Shown: piece by piece, positions 49,622 through 59,741 of the stretch
How the letters are laid out: each line of letters starts with the position of its first letter
Numbering within the stretch: position 1 is the stretch's first letter
Notes under the pieces: model-generated
What the model was told of the DNA's origin: nothing
The model's input: the letters and a program-made list of their open reading frames with translations, nothing else
Databases searched by the model: none
Made by a program: the position numbers and the translations under genes
Assembly (NCBI RefSeq): GCF_018100985.1
Contig: NZ_JAGJEI010000014.1
Coordinates: 60,933 to 124,932 of the forward strand
Direction of reading: 5' to 3'
Length of the DNA stretch: 64,000 nt
Source: Pseudoalteromonas sp. MMG007
Lineage (GTDB): Bacteria > Pseudomonadota > Gammaproteobacteria > Enterobacterales > Alteromonadaceae

Positions 49622-52009
49622 ATGAAACCTAGATCACAATTAGCTGTTCTCATCGCAGCTTTATTACCAGCAAGTGTGCTGGCATCCACAATTGAAGGCG
49701 TTGTTTTAAACAATCAAGGTAAAATAGTTACCAATGCAACCATAGAAGTTGAAGGCTCAGACCTTAAAGTCACCACCGACGAAAACGGTAAATTTGTTAT
49801 AGCAGAGCTAAACAATGGCTTAAAAGAACTTCACGTTGTAGCCCCTGGCTATGCGCATCTTCATCGCGATATAACAATAACGAATGATGAAAACCAATCG
49901 GTTACGTTTAATTTAAAGCGTTCGCCTATTGAAGTTATTGATATTGAAGCAACCCCTATTCATATGTCGGCAATGGAATCTGCCTCACCTGTTAGCGTTT
50001 TATCTGGCGAACAATTAAGACGACAACAAGCTGCAACCCTTGGCGACAGCCTTGAAAAACTCCCAGGCGTTAATACTAACTTTCACGGTAAAGTAGCCAG
50101 TACACCAATTATTCGTGGTTTAAGCGGCCCGCGTGTACTCATTACTCAAAATGGCCTTGATGTAAGCGATGTGTCGCGCGTTGGCCCTGATCACTCTGTT
50201 GCATCAGAAGCCTCTACCGCACAACAAATTGAAGTATTACGCGGCCCAGCAACACTGTTTTATGGTAGCGGAGCGATTGGTGGTGTGGTTAATGTAGTAG
50301 ATAGCCGTGTACCAACCGACAGCACAACACGCGGCGAGTGGAACGTAGAACATAACTCGGTAGATAACCAAAAAGTAGCCTCGTTTAATGCCACCACAGG
50401 CACAGACTCGGTGGCTTTTTACGCCGATGCATTTTGGCGTGAGGCCGACGACTACGAGGTACCTGTAGCCGCAGATATAGATAGCGACGATGAAAGCCAT
50501 AGTGGCAATTACACTGTTGAAAACAGTAATGAAGAGTCTGACGGTTTTACTGTTGGCGCTAGCTATTTAATGGATAACGGCTTTATTGGCTTAGCAGTAG
50601 AGCAATTTAATCGTCAATACGGCATTCCAGGCCATACGCACAGCGACGAAGAAGAAAGCGTATTTGCTGATTTAGAACAAACTAAGGTGCAATTATTAGG
50701 TGAGTACAACCTAGATAATAAATGGCTAAACAAAGTAAACCTGCGCGTTGGCCATACCGACTACGAACACGCTGAAATTGAAGGTGGCGCTGTAGGCACT
50801 ACTTTTAAAAACGAAACAAATGAATTACGCATAGACCTACTACATAACCAATTTAACGAGTGGAATGGCGGCATTAGCTTTCATTACAAACAAAGCGATG
50901 TTGAAGCACAAGGTGAAGAGGCCTTTACGCCTCCATCAGAAACCGAAAGCTTTGCTGTAGCACTAATGGAAGAAAGACACTTTGGTGATTTTTTAGTGCA
51001 AGTAGGTGGGCGTATAGAGCGTGTAACCATTGATGCAGGCGACGTATTACTGCCAAATATTGATGCTCACGCACACGATGAAGCAGAAGAAGCCGACGAA
51101 CATGATCACGACCATGAAGAAAGTGCAGAAATTACCCGCGTATTTGACGTAGAGCATGAATTTACACCAATCAGTTTATCAGCAGGCGTAGTGTGGGATT
51201 TTACACCTAACTATAACTTAGGCCTTTCTGTATCGCGCTCTGAACGTGCGCCCTCTGCCTCTGAATTGTTATCGTTTGGGCCACACATTGGTACTGGCAC
51301 TTACGAAGTAGGTGCACTATTTGATTTAGATGAAGACGGCCATTTGGGTTTATCTGATCAAGCAATTGATTTGGAAACAGCCAATAATATCGATTTAACC
51401 CTGCGTAAAACCCAAGGTGATGTTGGCTTTATTTTAAATGCCTTTTACAACCAAGTAGATAATTACTATTACCAAATAGACACCGGTTTATTCGCCGAAA
51501 GTGGCCACGACCATGGCGATGAAGAAGAAGGCGCTGACGAACACGACCATTCATCAGAACTGCCGGTTTATTTATTTAAAACAGACGACGTAATTTTACA
51601 CGGGTTTGAAGCGCAAATTGCGTGGCAATTAACCGATGAATTTAAAGTAGATTTATTCTCAGATTACGTTCGTGCACGCCTTAAAGACGGCGGCGATTTA
51701 CCCCGTACTCCACCGCTTCGTTTCGGTAGCGAGCTAAGCTATCAAACAGATAAACTCAGTGCGCATATTCACGTTACTCGCTATCAAAAGCAAGACCGCA
51801 CAGCCCCACAAGAAACAGCCACAGACGGTTACACATTGGTTGATGCAAGCATCTCTTACGACCTTTCAGTATTAAACCAAGATATGTCTGTGTACCTACG
51901 AGGTAGCAACTTAACAGATACAGAGGCACGCGTGCACAGCTCGTTTGTAAAGGATATAGCGCCACGTCCAGGACGTAGTTTTGCGCTAGGTATTCGCGGT
52001 TATTTTTAA
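49622..52009 (+). CDS. znuD: TonB-dependent receptor with His/Asp-rich loops, probable zinc receptor (ZnuD-like)
   Basis: 795 residues. Signal peptide 1-22; a CarboxypepD-regulatory-like domain at about 24-100 (IEGVVLNNQGKIVTNATIEV); TonB-box-like IEVIDIEATPI; plug at about 118-215 (GEQLRRQQAATLGDSLEKLP, IRGLSGPRVLITQNGL, VLRGPATLFYGSGAIGGVVN); then the barrel, ending in LGIRGYF. Two predicted outside loops are loaded with His, Asp and Glu (DAHAHDEAEEADEHDHDH near 480 and GHDHGDEEEGADEHDHSS near 635), as in ZnuD of Neisseria, where such loops bind zinc. Two Zur-like boxes precede it, and a His-rich lipoprotein gene follows 32 bp later. AAGG lies 6 nt before the ATG. Confidence 0.85.
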   Translation: MKPRSQLAVLIAALLPASVLASTIEGVVLNNQGKIVTNATIEVEGSDLKVTTDENGKFVIAELNNGLKELHVVAPGYAHLHRDITITNDENQSVTFNLKRSPIEVIDIEATPIHMSAMESASPVSVLSGEQLRRQQAATLGDSLEKLPGVNTNFHGKVASTPIIRGLSGPRVLITQNGLDVSDVSRVGPDHSVASEASTAQQIEVLRGPATLFYGSGAIGGVVNVVDSRVPTDSTTRGEWNVEHNSVDNQKVASFNATTGTDSVAFYADAFWREADDYEVPVAADIDSDDESHSGNYTVENSNEESDGFTVGASYLMDNGFIGLAVEQFNRQYGIPGHTHSDEEESVFADLEQTKVQLLGEYNLDNKWLNKVNLRVGHTDYEHAEIEGGAVGTTFKNETNELRIDLLHNQFNEWNGGISFHYKQSDVEAQGEEAFTPPSETESFAVALMEERHFGDFLVQVGGRIERVTIDAGDVLLPNIDAHAHDEAEEADEHDHDHEESAEITRVFDVEHEFTPISLSAGVVWDFTPNYNLGLSVSRSERAPSASELLSFGPHIGTGTYEVGALFDLDEDGHLGLSDQAIDLETANNIDLTLRKTQGDVGFILNAFYNQVDNYYYQIDTGLFAESGHDHGDEEEGADEHDHSSELPVYLFKTDDVILHGFEAQIAWQLTDEFKVDLFSDYVRARLKDGGDLPRTPPLRFGSELSYQTDKLSAHIHVTRYQKQDRTAPQETATDGYTLVDASISYDLSVLNQDMSVYLRGSNLTDTEARVHSSFVKDIAPRPGRSFALGIRGYF

Positions 52010-52041
52010 GCGTTAAAAAATTATAATTAAAGGAAATAAAC

Positions 52042-53439
52042 ATGAAAAAGCTATATCAATTAAAGCTTATTGCACTGGCAATTAGTACTACATTTATTAC
52101 AGCTTGTGGCGATGCAGAAACCAACATTGTGGAACAAGATCCTATCGTTGTAGAAGATGAACATGATCACGACGATGATGATGATCACGACCATGACGAC
52201 GGCTATACCATAAGCTCACTTGGCAGACTTGCCGTACTGGCTGGGGATAGCAACGAAGCGAGCTTTTTTGATTTAGACGATAACGCACTGCTTGATACGT
52301 TTGTATTAAACGATGAGTCAAATACGTTGTCGGCTTCGCCTGACTTTCGTTACGCTGTAATTACAAACCGAACTCAAGATTACCTAGGGTTTATAGACGG
52401 CGGTATGTGGCGCGAAGATCACGGTGAGCACTTGCATGATTACGAGCAAGGCCCTGCATTTAGTAGCTACGAGCTAACAAGTGGCAGCCGCCCTACACAC
52501 TTAATGACCCACGACGGACAATTAGCCATATTTTACGATGGCGATGCAGATTCAGGTGCGCCAGCTTCGGTTGAAGTGTTAACGGATAGCGATATCACTA
52601 ACGCAACGCCAACACTCCCTGGTATTAGCTACGATATAAATATGCACGGTGTAGCAGAGCCACGAGGTGAGCATTTGCTATCAACTATTCGTCGCGACGA
52701 TGCAGATAACACATCGGTTGCTAAAGTACTGCCAGATCAAGTAGGTGTTTATCACTTTCATGATGGTGAATACGAGCTTGAACAGACCTTAGAAGTTACG
52801 TGCCCTGATTTACACGGTGCAGCACAAAATCACGACTATGTTGTATTTGGTTGTGGTGATGGTGTGCTAATAGCTCACCAGCAAGGTGATGTATACGAAG
52901 CACAAAAAGTAGCAAATATAGAAGCGGTAGGCACTGAACGCATTGGTACTTTATATGGCCACGAAAATAGCGACACTATTTTTGGTGTTGCCGCAGGACA
53001 CGATGGCAGTGGCTCAGTATTACTGAGTATTCATCCTGAAAATGCCGAAATGGAAGAAGTAGAATGGCAACTAGCCGATGGCGCAAGTGCTGTATCTTAT
53101 TCTTTTTCAGCCAGTGGTGAACACTTTTTAGTGCTCGACAGCTTAGGCTTTTTAAATGTACTTACGGGGCATGACCATGATGGCGAAATGCACTGGGAAC
53201 TTGCAGGCCAAGTTGATATTACCGAACAAGATGTATCAACCATGCCTGAAGGTATGAGCTTTAGCATGACGGTGGCGCAAAATGGTGAGTTTGCTTATGT
53301 TGCCGACCCAATTGCTCAGCACGTTGTGCAAGTACACCTTGAAGACTTAGAGGTTGAAGGTGAACTAGAGTTAACTTTTCCACCAGCAGGCTTAACATGG
53401 TTAGGTATTGCTGAGGTTGAAGATGACCACGACCATTAA
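52042..53439 (+). CDS. His-rich lipoprotein, AztD-like zinc metallochaperone
   Basis: 465 residues. Lipobox ITAC (FITACGDAET) near residue 22. Immediately after comes a flexible His/Asp stretch (EDEHDHDDDDDHDHDDG, about 38-55), and the C-terminus is VEDDHDH. The body (about 56-455) is a beta propeller with repeated phrases such as GRLAVLAGDSNEASFFDLDD, FRYAVITNRTQDYLGFID and FGCGDGVLIAHQQGDVYEA. Internal metal-ligand candidates include YHFHDGEY and GHDHDGEMHW. This plan matches AztD, a periplasmic zinc chaperone that passes zinc to an ABC solute-binding protein. No ABC transporter is adjacent. Co-transcribed with the zinc receptor gene; GGAAAT precedes the ATG. Confidence 0.8.
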   Translation: MKKLYQLKLIALAISTTFITACGDAETNIVEQDPIVVEDEHDHDDDDDHDHDDGYTISSLGRLAVLAGDSNEASFFDLDDNALLDTFVLNDESNTLSASPDFRYAVITNRTQDYLGFIDGGMWREDHGEHLHDYEQGPAFSSYELTSGSRPTHLMTHDGQLAIFYDGDADSGAPASVEVLTDSDITNATPTLPGISYDINMHGVAEPRGEHLLSTIRRDDADNTSVAKVLPDQVGVYHFHDGEYELEQTLEVTCPDLHGAAQNHDYVVFGCGDGVLIAHQQGDVYEAQKVANIEAVGTERIGTLYGHENSDTIFGVAAGHDGSGSVLLSIHPENAEMEEVEWQLADGASAVSYSFSASGEHFLVLDSLGFLNVLTGHDHDGEMHWELAGQVDITEQDVSTMPEGMSFSMTVAQNGEFAYVADPIAQHVVQVHLEDLEVEGELELTFPPAGLTWLGIAEVEDDHDH

Positions 53440-53469
53440 TTTTATGCGCTAAATAAAGAGCATTTACAT

Positions 53470-53500
53470 AAAGGTTGGCAGCTTAACGCCAACCTTTTTT
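53470..53500 (+). terminator. Intrinsic terminator of the zinc operon
   Basis: AAAGGTTGGC pairs with GCCAACCTTT around AGCTTAAC, followed by T residues. Confidence 0.9.
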
Positions 53501-53595
53501 ATTCACATTTTGTAACAGACCTTTTATCACAAGTGCATCGCTATTTATAACCTGATTGTTATGATGTAACCGCTTTTAATATAGGATGTAATCCC

Positions 53596-56500
53596 ATGAA
53601 AAAAATAACAACCTTAGCACTCTTGGCTGCGGTTATCGCACCGGGTGTATCTGCTTATGAAACTAAAGACACACGCTTACTGCGCTTTCCCGATATTCAT
53701 AACCAAAACGTGACCTTTGTTTACAGCGGCGATATTTATATTGCTGATACGCAAACAGGCGCAAGTAAACGTTTAACCGATCATATTGGTTTTGAAACCT
53801 TTCCTAAATTTTCTCCTGACGGTAAACGCATTGCATTTTCAGCCGAATATAACGGCAGCCGCCAAATTTATGTAATTAACAGCGACGGCTCAGGCCTTAA
53901 ACAACTTACCTACTATAACGATGTTGGCCCAATGCCACCGCGTGGTGGTTTTGATTACCGCGTTTTAGATTGGACAGCCGATGGCAAAAATGTAGTGTTT
54001 AGAGCAAACCGCACCCCGTGGGGAAAACGTATGGGCCGCCCTTATATGGTCCCTGCCGACGGTGGACTTGAGCAACCTTTAGCTATTCCAGAAACTGGCG
54101 GCGGTATGCTCTCCCCTGATGGTAGCAAGTATGTTTATACGCCCATTGACCGTGAGTTTCGCACCTGGAAACGCACCCGTGGCGGCCGTGCGCAAGACGT
54201 ATGGATTTACGATTTAGAAAATAACACTTCAGAGCAACTTACCACTAACCCCGCAACTGACCAGCAACCTACTTGGGTTGGCGACAATATTTATTTTGTA
54301 TCTGATCGTGATTACACATTAAACCTTTACCAATACCGCAAAGGCAGTGAGCCTAAAAAGCTCACTAATTATAAAAACTTTGACGTACTTTGGCCATCAG
54401 CGGGCCCTAATGCGGTTGTGTATGAAAACGGCGGTTACTTATATCGTTTTGACGCAAAAACACAAAAAAGCACTAAGCTGAGCATTAACATTGCAGGCGT
54501 ACGCCAATACGCCATGCCTTACAGCAAAAATGTGAGCGACTTTATTGATTCTATGTCTATTTCTCACGATGGCAAACGTGCTGTATTTACAGCCCGTGGC
54601 GAGCTATTTAGTGTACCTGTTAAACAAGGCCCTACACGTAACTTATCGTACACTCAAAAAAGCCGTGAAATAGACGCAAGCTGGTCGCCAAATGGGCGTT
54701 ACATTGCTTACATGAGCGATGAAAGCGGCGAGTACGAAATTTACCTAAAAGATCGCAGTAAAAATAATGCCATTAAACAACTTACTAGCAATGGCACTAT
54801 TTGGCGCTTTACGCCTATTTGGTCACCCGATAGCACTAAATTGTTGTTTGCAGATAAAAACCACACACTGTGGTGGTTAGATGCAAAATCGGGCAAGCAA
54901 CACAAAATTGATACCGGCATTTACGACGAAGACGGCATTACTCAATATACGTGGTCGCCTAATAGCCAAGATATTGTGTATGTAAAAAATAACGAAAACC
55001 GTTATGCATCGCTTTGGCACTACAACCTTAAAAAGAAAAAGGTAACGCGCCTAACAGACGAAATGAGTAACGAGCAAAACCCAACCTTTTCGCCAGATGG
55101 CCAATACCTTTACTTTAGCTCTGAGCGCGACTTTAACCTTACGTTTAGCAGCTACGAGTTTGACTACATGTTTAACCGCGCCACCCGTATTTATGCGGCC
55201 GCAGTAAACGACAGTGTTAAACCGCTTATTGCCTTACAAAGTGACGAAACCACGATTGTAAAAGACGATGACGACGAAAAAGAAGACGACAAAAAAGTTA
55301 AAAACGCACTGCAAAGTAGCGATTTTATGCAACGTGTTACCGCGCTTAATGCACCAGCGGGCAATTACCGTGGCTTAACCGCAGTAAAAGACAGCGTGCT
55401 TACACTTGCCAATGGTGGTTTACAACTTATAGGCACCGAGCACGATAGCGAGCTAGAAACCGTTGCTAAAGGCGTTAGCAATTACACTATATCGAGCAAC
55501 AGCGAACATCTTCTTGTACATACAAGTGGCGGTTACAGCTTAATAGAGCCTAAACCAAAGCAAGACCTAAACGCTAATAAGCTCGATTTAAGTAAAATGA
55601 CACTTAAAATTAACCCGCAAGCTGAGTGGCAACAAATGTACGTAGAAGGCTGGCGCACATTGCGTGACTGGTTCTACGACGAAAACCACCACGGTCAAGA
55701 TTGGGATGCTATTTTAGCTAAATACCAGCCTATGGCTGATGCCATTAGCCATCGTAGCGACCTTGATTACATACTTAGTGAAATTACCGGCGAAATTAAC
55801 TCAGGCCATATTTACGTGCAATCGGGTGATATGCCAAAAGCCGAGCGTAAAAACCACGGTTTATTAGGTGCTAAGCTTGCAAGTGACCCATCGGGTTATG
55901 TAAAAATAGAGCAAATCTTCAAAGGTGAAAACTGGCATGACGATTTCCGCTCCCCACTGGGTACTACAGGCGTAAAAGCACATAACGGCGATTACATAAT
56001 TGCGGTAAATGGCCGCTCGGTTAAAGACGTGGCTAACTTTTACGAACTCCTTGAAAACACCCAAGGCGAGCAAGTTGAACTGGTACTAAACAGCAAACCG
56101 CGTAGCAAAGGCGCGTGGCAAGTAACAGTAAAACCTGTAGCCAGTGAGCAAGGCCTACGTTATTTAGATTGGGTTAACTCGCGTGCAGCCTACGTTAATA
56201 AGCTATCAAATGGGCGTATTGGCTATGTACACCTGCCAAATACCGCGTATGAAGGTAATCGCGCCATGTTTAAAAATTACATGCCGCAAACCACTAAAGA
56301 CGCCATGATTATTGATGACCGATACAACGGTGGTGGCTTTATTCCTGAGCATATGATCACGTGGCTTGCGCGTAAACCACTTAACTATTGGAAACGCCGC
56401 GGTACCGAGCCCACTAAAACACCACAGTTTGCACACGACGGCCCTAAAGCGATGCTAATAAACGGCTATTCAAGCTCAGGCGGTGACGCAATTCCTTACT

Positions 56501-56814
56501 ACTTCCGCCAAGCGGGTTTAGGTAAGTTAATTGGTACGCGTACGTGGGGTGGCTTAATTGGTATTTCTGGTAACCCAAGCCTTGTAGATGGCGGGCAAGT
56601 CATTGCGGCTACTTTCCGTATTTTAGATACCCAAGGTAACTGGATTATAGAAAACGAAGGCGTTGCACCTGATATTAAAGTGGTTGACCGTCCAGAACTT
56701 ATTTATAAAGGCCAAGATCCATCAATAGAACGCGCTGTACAAGAGTTATTAAAGGAGCTTAAAGAAAACCCTAAGCAACCTTTAGTAGTGCCACCAGCAC
56801 CATCTAAGTTTTAA
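53596..56814 (+). CDS. Tricorn-like S41 peptidase with beta propellers and PDZ domain
   Basis: 1072 residues; signal peptide 1-20 (VIAPGVSA), so exported. Residues about 25-330 and 330-660 carry WD40-like/TolB-type propeller repeats (FSPDGKRIAFSAEYNGSRQI, WSPNGRYIAYMSDESGEYEI). A tricorn C1-like helical core follows (WRTLRDWFYDENHHGQDW, with the candidate catalytic His). The PDZ domain lies at about 760-850. The S41 core has RYNGGGFIPEHM and the nucleophile region NGYSSSGGDAIPYYF (Ser near 960). An acidic insert (DDDDEKEDDKK) interrupts the second propeller. It would degrade peptides in the periplasm. It is monocistronic, closed by a strong terminator. Confidence 0.92.
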   Translation: MKKITTLALLAAVIAPGVSAYETKDTRLLRFPDIHNQNVTFVYSGDIYIADTQTGASKRLTDHIGFETFPKFSPDGKRIAFSAEYNGSRQIYVINSDGSGLKQLTYYNDVGPMPPRGGFDYRVLDWTADGKNVVFRANRTPWGKRMGRPYMVPADGGLEQPLAIPETGGGMLSPDGSKYVYTPIDREFRTWKRTRGGRAQDVWIYDLENNTSEQLTTNPATDQQPTWVGDNIYFVSDRDYTLNLYQYRKGSEPKKLTNYKNFDVLWPSAGPNAVVYENGGYLYRFDAKTQKSTKLSINIAGVRQYAMPYSKNVSDFIDSMSISHDGKRAVFTARGELFSVPVKQGPTRNLSYTQKSREIDASWSPNGRYIAYMSDESGEYEIYLKDRSKNNAIKQLTSNGTIWRFTPIWSPDSTKLLFADKNHTLWWLDAKSGKQHKIDTGIYDEDGITQYTWSPNSQDIVYVKNNENRYASLWHYNLKKKKVTRLTDEMSNEQNPTFSPDGQYLYFSSERDFNLTFSSYEFDYMFNRATRIYAAAVNDSVKPLIALQSDETTIVKDDDDEKEDDKKVKNALQSSDFMQRVTALNAPAGNYRGLTAVKDSVLTLANGGLQLIGTEHDSELETVAKGVSNYTISSNSEHLLVHTSGGYSLIEPKPKQDLNANKLDLSKMTLKINPQAEWQQMYVEGWRTLRDWFYDENHHGQDWDAILAKYQPMADAISHRSDLDYILSEITGEINSGHIYVQSGDMPKAERKNHGLLGAKLASDPSGYVKIEQIFKGENWHDDFRSPLGTTGVKAHNGDYIIAVNGRSVKDVANFYELLENTQGEQVELVLNSKPRSKGAWQVTVKPVASEQGLRYLDWVNSRAAYVNKLSNGRIGYVHLPNTAYEGNRAMFKNYMPQTTKDAMIIDDRYNGGGFIPEHMITWLARKPLNYWKRRGTEPTKTPQFAHDGPKAMLINGYSSSGGDAIPYYFRQAGLGKLIGTRTWGGLIGISGNPSLVDGGQVIAATFRILDTQGNWIIENEGVAPDIKVVDRPELIYKGQDPSIERAVQELLKELKENPKQPLVVPPAPSKF

Positions 56815-56842
56815 TTTGTTGCATAGCAATATTAGCTAATAA

Positions 56843-56872
56843 TAAAAACCCTGCAAATTTGCAGGGTTTTTA
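56843..56872. terminator. Bidirectional intrinsic terminator
   Basis: AAAAACCCTGCAAA pairs with TTTGCAGGGTTTTT. It separates the convergent S41 peptidase and helicase genes. Confidence 0.9.
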
Positions 56873-56907
56873 TTAATTCGAGTTTAATAACTTATATATA
56901 TTAAGGC

Positions 56908-58206
56908 TTATCTTTTTCTCCAGCCGCTCCATACGTCATCTTCTTGGTTGGATTTTTTCTTCTTTTTCTTACCTGTGCCTTCAGGCTTTGCCATTGGCTT
57001 TTCGTTTTTAAGTGCAAGGGCCGCGTCAAGATTTGCTTGGTTTACCGCAAAACCCGTTACTTCCTCACGCTCTAAGCGAAGTTTGTTTTTCTTCTCGATT
57101 ATTTTAAAGTGATGAAAGTCTTCATAATCAATCAGTGATAACGCTAAGCCAACTTCACCGGCACGACCGCTTCGGCCAATACGGTGCATATAATCAGCGG
57201 GGCTGCGCGGTAAGTTAAAGTTAATAACAACAGGCAGTTTGGCAATATCTAAACCACGGGCTGCTATATCGGTGGCAATAAGTACTTCTATTTCGCCAGC
57301 TTTAAATTTTTCTATTACGCGAGTACGCTCACTTTGGCCTTTATCACCATGAAATACTTGTGCGTTAATACCACGCTTTTCAAGCTTACCTGCTAAGTGC
57401 TCACAGTCTTTTTTAGCATTTACAAAAATAAGCGCTTGGCGCCATTTATGTTGCTTAATTAAATGCGCTAAAACCGTCGTTTTTTCGCCTTTATTAACGC
57501 TAAATACGCGCTGTACTAAGGTGCTTTCGTCTTTGCTTTGAACTTGTATTTCAACAGGGTTAGTTAACAGCTCTTGCGTTAATTGAGTGACCTGCTCTGG
57601 GAAGGTTGCTGAAAACAACATAGTTTGCTTTTTAGCGGGTATAAGCGCAAATAACTCAGCAAGCTCTTCGGTAAACCCAAGGCTTAGCATGCGGTCGGCT
57701 TCATCAAGCACTAAGGTTGTTACATTATCGAGCTTAATCGCGTTGCTTGAGATTAAATCGAGCAAACGACCAGGCGTTGCAACAATAATATCGGCGCCGC
57801 CGCGTAGAGCCTGCATTTGTGTATTAACCGACACACCACCAAATACCGCCACCGTTTTAATTGCGCCGTTAAAGTTAGCAGAATACGATTTAACGCTATC
57901 GGCCACCTGCGTTGCAAGCTCACGGGTAGGTACCAAAATAAGCCCAGTTACAAAGTTACCTTTGCTCGCTGCTTTTTTAGCGCCTTGCTCTAAAAATAAC
58001 TTTTGTAGCATAGGCAACGCAAACGTTGCTGTTTTACCTGAGCCAGTATTTGCCCCCGCAATTAAGTCACTTCCCGCCAAAATACTTGGAATTGCTTGTG
58101 CCTGAATAGGTGTAGGTTGTGTGTATTCAAGATCAGACAATCGAGCAATTAGCTCTGGAATTAGGCCAAGTTCGTTGAAATTACTAGGATTTGCGGCTGA
58201 GGTCAT
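56908..58206 (-). CDS. DEAD-box RNA helicase (RhlE/SrmB group)
   Basis: 432 residues. All core motifs are present in order: Q motif (YTQPTPIQAQAIP), motif I ANTGSGKT, Ia PTRELATQ, GG, Ib TPGRLLDL, II VLDEADRML, III FSAT, IV LIFVNAKKDCEHLA, V ATDIAARGLDI and VI HRIGRSGRAG. A short Lys-rich tail (GKKKKKKSNQEDDVWSGWRKR) probably binds RNA non-specifically. It would unwind short RNA duplexes in ribosome assembly or RNA decay. The subgroup cannot be fixed by eye, so no symbol is given. It stands alone. Confidence 0.93.
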   Translation of the reverse strand: MTSAANPSNFNELGLIPELIARLSDLEYTQPTPIQAQAIPSILAGSDLIAGANTGSGKTATFALPMLQKLFLEQGAKKAASKGNFVTGLILVPTRELATQVADSVKSYSANFNGAIKTVAVFGGVSVNTQMQALRGGADIIVATPGRLLDLISSNAIKLDNVTTLVLDEADRMLSLGFTEELAELFALIPAKKQTMLFSATFPEQVTQLTQELLTNPVEIQVQSKDESTLVQRVFSVNKGEKTTVLAHLIKQHKWRQALIFVNAKKDCEHLAGKLEKRGINAQVFHGDKGQSERTRVIEKFKAGEIEVLIATDIAARGLDIAKLPVVINFNLPRSPADYMHRIGRSGRAGEVGLALSLIDYEDFHHFKIIEKKNKLRLEREEVTGFAVNQANLDAALALKNEKPMAKPEGTGKKKKKKSNQEDDVWSGWRKR

Positions 58207-58298
58207 AAAATGTGCGGGCTCATTACTAAAATAGCCTGCAATTTTAGCGTATTTATTACCCGTTAAGTAGGGGTTAGTGATTTTAATGTGGTTTTAGA

Positions 58299-58332
58299 AA
58301 AAGAGAAAAGCTGTTACTCCCTTTTCTCTTTA
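58299..58332 (-). terminator. Intrinsic terminator downstream of the frameshifted esterase gene
   Basis: AAAGAGAAAAG pairs with CTTTTCTCTTT around CTGTTACTCC; on the minus strand it follows the stop at 58366 by about 33 bp and ends in T residues. Confidence 0.7.
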
Positions 58333-58365
58333 AATATATAACAATCGAGTTGAATTAAAAAGTGG

Positions 58366-59557
58366 TTATGTTTCGTCTTTACCTAAAGCTATTTGTAGTT
58401 TAGCTTTTGTTTCTTTTAAGTAATTGATGTAAGGATATGAGTCGTCAGCAATCGCTAAAGCAGATTCCATATATTCAAGCGCTTGACGGGTATCGCCTTG
58501 CATATCATAGCCATAAGATAGAGCAGAAAGCACATCGACTGATTTTGGATAGTTTTTTATATTGTATTTAAACACTTCAATAGCACGGTTAAATTGCTTG
58601 CTGCCCGTTAGGTTATAACCTAGTGATCTAACAGCGCGATCCGGTGGCCCAATTTGCTCGCCCCATTGTTGAGATAAGTTTTGATAATAAGCATCAATAG
58701 AGACTACATCGTCAGTTAAATCACTTATGGGCATTTGTTTAGGCAAAAATAAGTTGTGATAGGCATTGAATGCCCCAGCAACCGAAGTCAGGTTATGCGA
58801 AACGCCATCAAACGCATCACTAAAGAAGCGTAGCTCTCGCACTTTATGCGATTGCAGAGATTGCTGTAATTCATCGTACCTTTCACGCATTATGCCGGCT
58901 TCTTCGCCGATATTGATGTAAACGTAACTGTTAAGCTCTTTTCGTTTTAGCTATAAACGATTTTGTACTTTTTACCAATGCGCCATAGTTCCACCAGACG
59001 GCAGGGCTATACGCAATATGCGCTTGGAATAACTCAGGATTTGCTTGCAACGCATATAGCGCAAATACACCACCAGCAGATGCGCCAGAAATCACTTTAT
59101 AGTCATGCGTGCGATAGTTTTTATTAACTAAAGGTATGAGCTCTTGCTCAAAGAACGCTAAAAACTTTGCCGCACCGCCCCCTTCACCAACTGGGCCTTG
59201 TGGCTCTTTATTCACTGTAGGATAGAAATCTCTGAGTCGATTAGTGCTTTCAACAGCGACAAGAATAACCTCGGGCGCACGATTATCATTTTGTAAGCGC
59301 TCTATAACAGCACTGGCAAGCGGTATATTACCCGCTCCATCTAAGCGATATATAACTGGATAAACTTTGTTTGAATTAGCTTGGTAACTCTTTGGAAGCT
59401 GGACTACAAAGGTACGTAGCTCATTTAAAATTACTGAATTGATTGTATGTGTTTGTTGCGTATAGCTAATGGTTTGCTTTTTTAAATCAGGCTCTGCAAG
59501 AGTGTTATTAGAAACTATAAATAAGCTACATATAAAAACAGCGGTTAATAAACGCAT
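58366..59557 (-). pseudogene. Exported esterase with TPR tail, broken by a one-base frameshift
   Basis: The 5' part (58931-59557) has a signal peptide and the esterase fold: RTFVVQLPKSYQ, PVIYRLDGAG, nucleophile elbow SGASAGGVFAL and HIAYSPAVWW. It then runs KSFIAKTKRA and stops. Removing one A from the AAAA run near 58942 gives KTKELNSYVYINIGEEAGIM-RERYDELQQ, which joins directly to the next frame (58366-58890). That part has the catalytic-type His (FDGVSHN) and a TPR-like pair of helices (SALSYGYDMQGDTRQALEYM). The frameshift thus separates the catalytic Ser from the His. The intact protein would be about 395 residues and related to the esterase at 47825-48661. It is a true mutation or a homopolymer sequencing error. 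Confidence 0.8.
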
Positions 59558-59741
59558 TACTAATCCTTTAGAAAATAGTGCGTTATTTAATCTAACAGGC
59601 TTTGAGGTACAAAAAAAGGTGCTTCGAGCGCCTTATGACCTTTAATGGGTACTTCATCCTTTAAAAGATAAATGCCTTTAGTAACTTTCAATAACTGGCA
59701 TGCACTTTGCTTTTATTCTATAAAGCAAAAGGAACCAACTT

